Part shown: positions 34,331 to 42,683 of the stretch, one piece after another
How positions within the stretch are numbered: position 1 is the first letter of the stretch
How the letters are laid out: the number at the start of each line of letters is the position of its first letter
From: Paratinospora sagittata
Lineage: Eukaryota; Streptophyta; Magnoliopsida; Ranunculales; Menispermaceae
Reading direction: 5' to 3'
NCBI GenBank assembly: GCA_035771175.1
Contig: CM069604.1
Span: 16,989,115-17,053,114, forward strand
DNA: 64,000 nt
Notes under the pieces: model-generated
The model's input: only the letters and a program-made list of their open reading frames with translations
What the model was told of the DNA's origin: nothing
The model's database searches: none
Position numbers and translations under genes: made by a program

Positions 34331-35262
34331 GAACCCTATTTTGATCTTCATATTATTGTATCTTATTTAGTGGTTTCATAAATATCTTGTGGTATCGATT
34401 CATGTGTTAAAGTTATACTATATTGAATCGATTTCATAGATCAACACTTGGTTTATTTGATTCTTGAACTTAATCGTTTACACTTTTAGAATCATCAAGT
34501 TTTTATCATCATTATATATATTGATTCTTGTGCTTTAAACATATCATTGTTAGAATCAATATCTAGATACATGTGCACATTTGATTCTTGAGTTCATAGC
34601 ATATATATTTGAATCGGTTGCATATTTGACAAAAACTTTTTCAACACATCGCATTATTTAAATCATTGTGGTTGGAATAGTGGTGTTTACTCATTCAAGA
34701 TTGTAAGGTTAATACTGTTGAGAGTGTTGTAAAACACTTCTCTCTATCATTTGTAATCTTGATGTATAGTTGACGTGTTTGTCAACCCGGAACATACCAT
34801 ATCTCGTAAGTTGGTTACAGTGTGGCTTTCTAGCCAAGCCCTTGTGTAGGCTAGAGTGCGCCTTTCTAACCAAGCCCTTGTGTGGGTTAGTGTGTGGCTT
34901 TCTAACCAAGCCCTTATGTTGGTTAGTGTAAGGCTTTAAGCCAAGCTAAGGCTTTAAGCCAAGCCTTTCTGTTGGCTTTTGTAAACGACTTCTAGTCACA
35001 CCCGTAAGTTGACTAGCCAATAATGTATCAGGAAATCCTAATCATGGTTGGGTAGTGAACGTAGGTTCTAGAGGAACCGAACCACTCTAAATCTCTGTGT
35101 CCAATTATATTTCCTGCATTTGTTTATTTTGATTGTTACCTACTGCGCACTTTATCTATTTAATTATATTAACCGAAAGGTAACGCAAAAATCTGCCAAG
35201 TCCAATTCAACCCTCAACCCCCAACCCCCCCGGGCGCATTGGACCATAATACCGGGCCAACA
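34331..35262 (+). mobile_element. SIRE-type LTR, forward 3' part
   Basis: It matches about 17620-18438 of the solo LTR and ends ACCGGGCCAACA. The 5' half is missing, replaced by the inverted LTR to its left. The C-rich stretch at 35215-35235 is a local expansion of the usual CAATTCACCCC context. Confidence 0.8.
34825..35080 (+). repeat. Stem-loop array with CTAGCC, CTAACC and CTAGTCA stems
   Basis: CTAGCC (34830) with GGCTAG (34849). CTAACC (34866) with GGTTAG (34885). CTAACC (34902) with GGTTAG (34921). CTAGTCA (34992) with TGACTAG (35010) around CACCCGTAAGT. The terminal hairpin has the GGTTC/GAACC inner stem. Confidence 0.88.
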
Positions 35263-35521
35263 AGGGAGTTTCCCTAACCTTGAGACAGTGTTTGTAGCGG
35301 TTTTGATTGGTTTAGTGGATTAGGAAAAATGTTGATTGTGAAGATCAAGTAGTGGATGTAGACTTCGATAAGCCGAACTACTATAAGTCATTGTGTTCAT
35401 CTTTTTACATTCCTACACTTTTTTATTTAAATTGTTCTTAAATTTAATTGAGTAAAGTAAAAAATTAAAAATTTGTAAAGTCCAATTCGCCATCCCTCTT
35501 GGACTATAATTTGGGCCAATA
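35263..35521 (+). mobile_element. SIRE-type LTR 3' end fragment
   Basis: It keeps the terminal hairpin region (GTAGTGGATGTAG ... CCGAACTACTATAAG), the CAATTCGCC context and an LTR end TTGGGCCAATA at 35521. Everything upstream is missing. Confidence 0.65.
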
Positions 35522-35885
35522 CTAAGGTTCTGTCATATTGGAAAAATGCTCCTGCACACGGAGATGCAATTCTGTGCAAAAATGTTCATTCTGCTAGAAA
35601 AAAAAGGAAACATGTTTCTAGCAATGGAAACACAGTTTTACCCCTTGGATGAAAAAATACTCATTCTAGACAGAAATGCAAAAACATGTTTCTCCTCAAG
35701 GAAACGCGTTCCTGCTTGCCAAAGTGAAAAATCACTTTCGAGCAACAAGAATACGTTTCTCCCTATGAGAGCGCGTTTCTAAGTGCATAGAACATGTAAA
35801 CTTGTTTTTCTTTAAAATTTCTAAGTCCAAAACATGTTTTCTTGAAAACTTAGATTCTAATACAATTAAGATTGATCAATTTGAA
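35522..35885. repeat. Type-C palindrome array without its LTR
   Basis: GGAAACATGTTTCT, GGAAACGCGTTCC and GAGCGCGTTTCT recur. It is a U3 scrap joined directly to a gag fragment. Confidence 0.6.
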
Positions 35886-35889
35886 AGAA

Positions 35890-36132
35890 TTTGAAGTTTG
35901 AAGCATTTGTTGAACCATTCACGCCTTTCCTTAGGCATGACAACACTGTTCTCTATCTTGGTAGGGCGTTCGTATCCATTAACCACTATCTCCCACATTT
36001 TTACATCTTGCACTCTTATGTAGTAACTCATGCAAGTCTTTCAATGGACACAGTTGTCTCCTTCGAACAATGGTGGTTGGTGGGTAGATTGACCTTCCTT
36101 GAATACACCCCAGTACCATCATTTCCCGCCAT
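35890..36132 (-). pseudogene. SIRE-2 gag N-terminal fragment
   Basis: The minus-strand ATG at 36130-36132 opens MAGNDGTGVYSRK. TNHHCSKE follows, then, after a frame change, KMWEIVVNGYERPTK, matching the start of the SIRE-1 gag (22811). About 240 bp survive before the type-C array. It lies 41 bp downstream of the primer site at 36184, as expected for the start of gag. Confidence 0.75.
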
Positions 36133-36172
36133 TTCTCAAAGAAATTGTTAGATAACTTTGAAACGAAAATAC

Positions 36173-36184
36173 GCTCTGATACCA
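36173..36184 (-). other. Primer binding site of SIRE-2 (tRNA-Met type)
   Basis: On the minus strand TGGTATCAGAGC follows the LTR end CCAACA with two bases between. It shows that the inverted LTR to the right is a 5' LTR. Confidence 0.9.
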
Positions 36185-36889
36185 CTTGTTGGACCAGATT
36201 ATAGTCCAAGAGGGAGTGTGAATTGGACTTAGCAAATTTTCTTTTAAACCTTAAACGACAATAATGGCAAAGTAGTAAAGCAAAGTAAAGTGTTGTTAAC
36301 CTATATGGTTCATCCTTAGCACATCCCTAAAGTATACTTGATAAAGTATATTTTGATGATCACAAACAAAGTATATTTTGGTGCTAACGAACGTTTTTCA
36401 AGAACTTATCTCTGCACCAAAGGAAAAGCAAAAAGCCAAGGAACGACTCGATCAAGGAACTCAAAGCTTACATCCAACGATCAAGCTCATTTCAACTAAC
36501 GGACCTCAACGATCACATCATGATTTCAAGCTCACTTCTCTTGGACGTTTCGATCAAGCTTTAAGACTACATCTCTCAATCAACGTTCAAGGCATTCAAC
36601 TCCGAATTACTCTTATTGAAGATCTCATAATGAAGAGTTGGATTTAACGATTATGAGAAAAGAGAAACACACAAAGTATTTAAGGTATATATTTCTCTAA
36701 TCGTTATTGCTCAAAATGTTTTCCAAAACCATGCATATATCATTTTCATATGTTTTCTGAATCTGCATGTTTTGACGTCTTAACTATATTTCAAGAAATT
36801 TAATACTATATATTTAATTTGAAATATACCAGGTTTTTATTCGCATTTATCGAATATTTTATCGCAAGTCAAAACTGTTTTCAAAGAGT

Positions 36890-37450
36890 CTTTCAGAACA
36901 CTAATGAAATAGCAGCACTCTCCTAAACTTGTTAAGTCAGGATGTTGATAGGTCATTAGGTTGCTGATAACGTTCAAGGTTGAAATGAACTTACTATTCA
37001 AGACACTTACTTGTATAGTAGCGGTCTTATATATTAGTCAACCTCTGAAGTTGTCAGGAAGTTGATCCAGCATCAGCTCACTGAAAGATTTCTTAAGTTC
37101 TTCAAAGAATGTATCTTTGAGGACGCTGATAGTTGTAATTTGATTAAAACTATCAGGACGTTTTCTAGTTAGAAGCGCCATCACATTTGGGAATCAACTT
37201 AGTAACTTTCAGGATGCTGATTGTCCTTCAACATGTGTGTTTTTAAATGTCTTAACTTGTAGGACGCTTACATAGTAATAGCTCACTCATGAACTTAATA
37301 GTTTTTAAAACATAGCAGGACGCTAACTGTGCATTAGCACCCTCATGGTTTAAGTCGTCTAAAGTCATAAGTAAGTCAGGATGCTTACGAGTTAGTAGCG
37401 CCCTCGCTTAAGGTTCAGTAAGACACTTATACGTAGTAAGTGCCTTCAAG
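36890..37450 (+). repeat. U3 palindrome array, type A
   Basis: GGACGCT ... AGCGCC units parallel to those at 28620-29240, with more decay (several units have lost the CpG). Confidence 0.75.
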
Positions 37451-37781
37451 GAACAAAACGACAAAGTTGATATTATGCGTTAGGACACTGATTACCGAAT
37501 CAGGACGCTAATTCAACTACCGTCACTGTTAGAATGAGTACAATATGTCAGTTTACTTTTTCAGAACAGACACTTGCACAGAGTCCTTTTCAGACTTATC
37601 AGAGACCTTTCTGATACATGAAAGAAGTTCTTCTAAAGCTTTCCTCTTTCATGAAATCTGAAAAGAACCAGAATGTTAGTGAAAATCGCAGTTGCTATTT
37701 TGATATAACATTCTAGCCGTTGTGTGAAAACGTTCACATTATTTGAACTTCAAATGTCTAACTGCTATGTCCCACTAAGTC

Positions 37782-37789
37782 TATAAATA
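37782..37789 (+). promoter_or_regulatory. TATA box of the solo LTR
   Basis: GTCTATAAATACCAACACTT, in the same context as 29553. Confidence 0.65.
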
Positions 37790-38538
37790 CCAACACTTAG
37801 GACCAAACAACTTGCCAATCACTTTGTGTTGTGCCAATACTTTTTGAAAATTAGTCTGTGTCAAAATGAATGTCATTTTTTAATCTTTCAAAGTATTTTT
37901 CACTGATACCGTATGTACTCAAATGATTTTCATACTGAGCTTATTTTCATTCTTTCTTTGAAAATATATTTGATCTGGTATCTACTCAAATTCTCAGCAT
38001 TGATTCACACTTGGTATCATTCTTGCTGAAGTTAGAATTTGAGATATAGTTCATGAGAAATACAATTGTACTTGATTTCATATCTTAAGTATTGTATTGA
38101 ACTATATCAGCAGTTATATTAACTACAGAACACTGAACCAGAAGTTTTCATACTTATATTTTATATCTATTTTGAGAACCTTCTGTGTTTATGATTTACA
38201 TCAGTCCTTCATTTTCTAAGTCAATTTTTATTGGTGTCATATTATTTTCGAAGAAGCACTGATTTTCATATCACATCATTTATACTTTTCGAAACTGCAC
38301 TTGAGCAATACCGAACATTAAAAGGTAAAAGACTGTAAGTGTATTTCAACTTAGCATTACCTACTTCACATTTCATGTCTTTGTAATGCTATGTACTGTG
38401 CTTAATGTAAAATGTTTTACTGCGTTAGAACCACCCAACATCTTAGTGTTGTAATGTTGGTGTGTTTCTGGATTGAAACAACTAGGACAAGTGAAGGTAG
38501 TTCACTTGATGATTTCAGGATTGAAATCAGGTAGGTTA

Positions 38539-38658
38539 TGTCACACCCTGGGTTGCACAGCGTGCCCCCTACCTAGGTGTGCGTGCACCCCCTCGGGGCG
38601 AACCCCAGCCATTATGGATCCATAATATTGTCCCATCCCGGTACAGCCACCGCCACAC
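38539..38658. other. GC-rich 120-bp insert of unknown origin
   Basis: TGTCACACCCTGGGTTGC ... CCGCCACACA stands out in AT-rich surroundings and is missing from the sister LTR. The ends resemble Tekay-type LTR termini (TGTNACNCCC and GCCACA). It holds a perfect 16-bp palindrome, ATTATGGATCCATAAT. No clean target duplication is seen. Confidence 0.55.
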
Positions 38659-39266
38659 AAGGACGTCTCTTGTATACGGGATCATTTGTCCTCTTGTAAG
38701 AGGATAGGTTATCATTTGGCAAAAGGATCATGGTTTTTCCGTAGCTAGTAAAAGGAACATGGGTTTCTCCTCATCCCAGAAAAAGGAAATTTGGTTCTTC
38801 CTTAGCCAGTAAAAGGAACATGGATTTTTCCAAATTTCAGAAAAAGAAAAATGGTTCATCCTTAGCCCATGAAAGGATAAGTTTGCCTTTAACCTGTAAA
38901 AGGGCAATAGTAATGGTTTGGTTCTCACCCGTAAGAGAATTAGTTAGTGGATTGAGTAAATCCTAATCGGGAGATTAGGTAGTGGACGTAGGCTTGGCCG
39001 AACCACTATAAATCTGTGTGTCAAACGTTTGTATTTTAGTTTGTGTTCTAATTTGCATTATGTTCCAATTAACTTATGTAAATCACTTAAGTTATTGGAA
39101 GACCTTTTTAAAATTGACCATTGCACCCAATTCACCCCCTTCTTGGGTGGACCAACAAGTGCAAGAAATGAAAGATAGACACAACGATTTATAGTGGTTC
39201 GGCTTCCCAAAAGCCTACCTTCACTACTTGACCTCCCCGGTCAATATTTCCCAAACTCCACTAACC

Positions 39267-39293
39267 TTGATCCAACTTACGGGTGTGGATCAA
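39267..39293 (-). repeat. Single perfect stem-loop with CACCCGTAAGT loop
   Basis: TTGATCCA (39267-39274) pairs over 8 bp with TGGATCAA (39286-39293). The minus-strand loop is CACCCGTAAGT, the same as in the TTCTCA and CTAGTCA arrays although the stem is unrelated. Confidence 0.9.
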
Positions 39294-39764
39294 ACCGTTA
39301 CAAACATCATTTTCGGTTAGGAAAACTTTCCCGATTGACTAACTAGTCCATCGATCAATACAATATGGTTTACAAGTAAAGGAGAGTGTTCTTACCAAAA
39401 AACTATCAAAAGAAACTTACAACTACGAATGAATACCTCCCTAGGTTAAGTTCAGCCAATAATGATAAGATGAAGTGCAAGTTGAAATATGGAAAGCTTT
39501 TTCAATCATTGATTTTCAAAATGATGAAAATGATGCTCAAAATCAAAGACTTGTTTCAAGACTCCCAGAAATCTCTAAGTATGATTTCTCTCGAGAAAGA
39601 AAGATTGAAAGCTTTGAGAATTTCTCAAAATGGGAAGAATGATTTCTAAAATCCTTTTCTCTCAAACAAATCAAAACTAAATTTTGAAGAAATTTGATTT
39701 TCTCTTGAAAAAGAGGAGAGCAACACAATAGCTCAAGTTTCAAAATCACGAAATTGCCATTCAA

Positions 39765-40130
39765 AATAAGGAAACGCATTCCAATGAAATTGTTAGAAAA
39801 TCGCAATTCTGGAAAAAAAAAAGTAAGAAACACATTGCTAAACATGGAAAAGCGTTTCTATGCATTTTTTTTGTCATTCTGCCAGAAATAATATAAACAT
39901 GTTCCAAGGATAGGAAACGTGTTTCTATACCTTTGAGTTAAAATCACTCATTTCGAACAGAAAATGGGAAACACGTTTTTCTAACAGGAAAAATATTTAT
40001 TCTTGCCAAAGTGAAATACTCACTTTCGGGCCCCAAGAACGTGTTTCTCCCATAGGGAGTGCGTTTTTGTATGCAGAGAACATGAAAACATGTATTTCTT
40101 AAAAAATTCAAAGTCCACAACACGTTTTCT
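39765..40130 (-). repeat. U3 palindrome array, type C
   Basis: GGAAACGCATTCC, GGAAACGTGTTTCT, GGGAAACACGTTTTTC and similar units recur, as in 33885-34185. Confidence 0.7.
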
Positions 40131-40195
40131 TGAAAACTTTGAATCAAATAAGTTCAAGAATGAATGCTTTAAAAGAATATGAAGTTCAAAATACG

Positions 40196-41785
40196 TGATA
40201 AGTCATTTTAAGGATTTTTTCCATTTATAGGCATGATTATTTTTTTATATCAACAAAAAGGCATCCAAACATAATATATCCAAAACCTACCCAGTTTAAC
40301 GTCTTTTTCTTTTTTAAATCTCAAGCCCATGCCGCCTATTGAAGAGGTGGCATGGGTTAAAAAAAATATTACACTGAATGGGCGGCATGAGTAAAAAATA
40401 AAAACTCCCCCCCTATTTTTCCTTCAGTAAAAAAGAAAACGAAAAAGAGAAGGAGGTGGCACCTCTTCAAGAGATGCCAAATGTTTTAAAAAACAAATAT
40501 GTGAAAAGGCACCATCTACCTTTAAGAAAAACAAGTAGATGGTGCTTCTTCACTCTTAAAGAGGTGCCATCTGCTTAATGAAAAAAAAAAGCCCCAACGA
40601 TGAAATTGTGCAAGGTTAGAACCCCTTGCGCGATTTCAAAACCCCAACCTTGTGAATGGTAAAAAAAAAAAAAACTCTTTGCTGTGACAGTAGAAAAAAA
40701 TCGAAACCCTCTTCAACGTCATCGGTGATTCACTCCGTCGACTCTTTCTGGCGACTATCTCCAACGTCTTCCCATTTCTCTCTGAAGTTCAACATCTCTG
40801 GTTCGATTCTATTCAAACCCTTTCCTAGTTGAAAGTAACTAATCTTTCTAGGGTTCTATTGCTTTTAGAGACCCTTATTACAATCTTTGTTGTTGTTGTT
40901 TTTCTTCTTGTTGTTTTTGACTATATTTTTAGGTTTCCACAGATCTTCCCATTTTGAATTTCTGGAAAGTAATTCAGTTCATACTTCTTATGCTTAAGAT
41001 TGGTTGATTTGGTGATTAGGGTGATTTGGGTTTGGTTTACTTTGTTGATTTTGATGTTCGTATAGATTGCAATTTAGGTTGGATTTAGTTGTTAGGAATG
41101 CAGGTTGATTTTCCTCAAACTTGGGAGTAAAAGTTTGAAGGTGCAAGCCTTTCAACTGGTCCACCTAACTTTATTTTTGTATTTAGAATATGGATGTGGT
41201 TGGTATGTTTGGCACAAGTTGTATTGTATGGAGTCAAAAAATAATGAGCAATTATGTTTTTAACACTTGGGTAGAAACTCGTTTGTTTCATATGAGATGA
41301 CATTTTAGGTTTTAGAATTTGAAGCTAATATCTAGGTGATCTTTCTTTATACTTTCTTTTGCTTTCTCTTAGAATAACTAATATCCTGTAGACAATATCA
41401 TGACTTAGCCTTTGGTGAAATTATTAATTGAAATTCTCTAATGCCAATAAGCTAGGTGATGATGGATTTGGACATGTTTACAAGGGATGTATATAAAAAG
41501 TCATAGTACAAGGTATTAGGTTTTCTAACCTAATTAAAATCCTTGATTAGGTTAGAAGACCTATTTGTATTTCATTTTTCATTTTTCCTTAAAACCTATC
41601 ACATTACATATCATAAATTTGTAGGGGAATTTGTATGTTTGTGAATAATTTTGTGATTGTTGTTATTGCTAAATTGCATATTTTATGGTTGTTTAGGGCA
41701 CATTATGGATGACAAAATCGTTTTCCTTTTATTTTTTACATGAATAAAGAAATGACATATGGACTTAATCGTTTTTTTTTTGCAG
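40196..41785. other. Unassigned region with long hairpins
   Basis: Three strong hairpins: CCCATGCCGCCT with AGGTGGCATGGG (40326-40356), GGCACCTCTT with AAGAGATGCC (40458-40478), GCACCATCTAC with GTAGATGGTGC (40509-40544). After them comes sequence resembling a gene 5' region (40690-41000), the kinase fragment at 41428 and a T-rich tract ending TTTTTTTTTTGCAG at 41785. No element ends were found. Confidence 0.5.
41428..41490 (+). pseudogene. Receptor-like kinase glycine-loop fragment
   Basis: The frame starting at 41428 reads LKFSNANKLGDDGFGHVYKG before a stop. FSNANKLG-x-GGFG-x-VYKG is the ATP-binding glycine loop of plant receptor-like kinases, preceded by the usual FS-N lead-in; one Gly is replaced by Asp. 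About 20 codons survive and nothing else of a kinase is visible nearby. It is probably a captured or residual exon scrap. Confidence 0.7.
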
Positions 41786-42629
41786 GCTTTGCAGACCTGA
41801 TATGGAACTCGTCTCCGACTCAGTACAACGTTTCACCCTCAGACGGACGGTCAGACCAAGAGAGTGATTCAAATGCTGGAGGATATGCTCAGGTCTTGCA
41901 TTTTAGAGTTCGGTGGTGGTTGGGGTGAGCATTTTTCCTTGTGTGAGTTTGCTTACAACAACAGTTATCAGGCGAGCATCGGTATGGCATCGTATGAGGC
42001 TTTGTATGAAAGACCCTGTAGATCACCAGCTTGTTGGTACGAGGTGGGAGATACACAGTTATGGAGCCCTGATGCAGTTGTTGAGCAAACTGAGAAAGTC
42101 AAGCTGATTCGACAGAGGCTGAACGGCTCAGGACAGGCAAAAGAGTTATTACAATAACCGACATAGGCCGTTAGAGCTTGCCATGGGAGACCTAGTTTTG
42201 CTTAAGGTCTCTCCCTGGAAGGGTGAGAGGAGGTTCGGCGTCAGAGGGAAACTTGCCCCTAGGTTCATTAGGCCATTCCAGATTGTTGAGAGGATTGGAC
42301 AGGTAGCGTACAGGTTGGCTCTACCTTCTCAGCTCGAGGGTGTTCATGATGTGTTCCATATATCGGTGCTGAGGAAGTTCAATAAGGATCCATCGAATGA
42401 GTCTTATCCCGATCCAGCTCATGTGCTTGATGTGAGTCATCTACAAGTTGGGGAGGATACGACTTATGCGAAGTTGCCTATTCAGATTGTGGCTTGTCTG
42501 GTTCAGAAACTGAGGAATAACGAGATCCCGTTTGTGCGAGTCAAATGGAAATTCCACGATAATAAAGAGCAAATCTAGGAGTGTGAGGACCATGTCAGAG
42601 AGCAGTTCCCTGATCTTTTTACCGACTGA
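41786..42629 (+). pseudogene. Tekay/Del-type integrase and chromodomain (third copy)
   Basis: From about 41815 the frame reads LSTTFHPQTDGQTKRVIQMLEDMLR (integrase core end), LCEFAYNNSY, YEALYERPCRSPACW, then after a frameshift near 42160 GDLVLLKVSPWKG, RGKLAPRFIRPF and HDVFHISVLRKF. The chromodomain follows (NNEIPFVRVKWKF) with a TAG at 42576, and QFPDLF close to its end. Upstream catalytic residues are missing. The 3' LTR begins 55 bp downstream. Confidence 0.88.
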
Positions 42630-42668
42630 CGTTAGTTCTCTTGCTTTTATTTTGTGGACAAAATCCCT

Positions 42669-42683
42669 TAAGTTGGGGAGAAT
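42669..42683 (+). other. Polypurine tract of the third Tekay-type element
   Basis: AAGTTGGGGAGAAT immediately precedes the LTR start TGTAATGCTCG. Confidence 0.75.

Larger units (their letters stand above)
36294..39157 (+). mobile_element. Solo LTR, SIRE/Maximus type, imperfect duplication AGTGT/AGTGC
   Basis: It starts TGTTAACCTATATGG and ends GGTGGACCAACA, 2864 bp. It is flanked by AGTGT (36289-36293) and AGTGC (39158-39162), one mismatch apart. It closely matches the solo LTR at 28006-30905 along its length. Palindrome array 36890-37450, TATA 37782, stem-loops 38690-38940, terminal hairpin TAGTGG (38980) with CCACTA (39003). A GC-rich insert at 38539-38658 is absent from the sister copy. 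Confidence 0.9.
36188..40195 (-). mobile_element. SIRE-2 5' LTR, inverted, split by a solo LTR
   Basis: The plus strand begins TGTTGGACCAGATTATAGTCC at about 36187. It is interrupted from 36294 to 39157 and resumes at 39158. The second half holds the terminal hairpin context (GATTTATAGTGGTTCGG, 39185), a perfect stem-loop (39267-39293) and a type-C palindrome array (39765-40130). The limit near 40195 is where recognisable LTR sequence stops. Confidence 0.75.

Noticed and set aside
40690..41000. Possible intact host gene with 5' leader
   Set aside because: Composition looks gene-like but no open frame of useful length or conserved domain follows, apart from the 20-codon kinase scrap.
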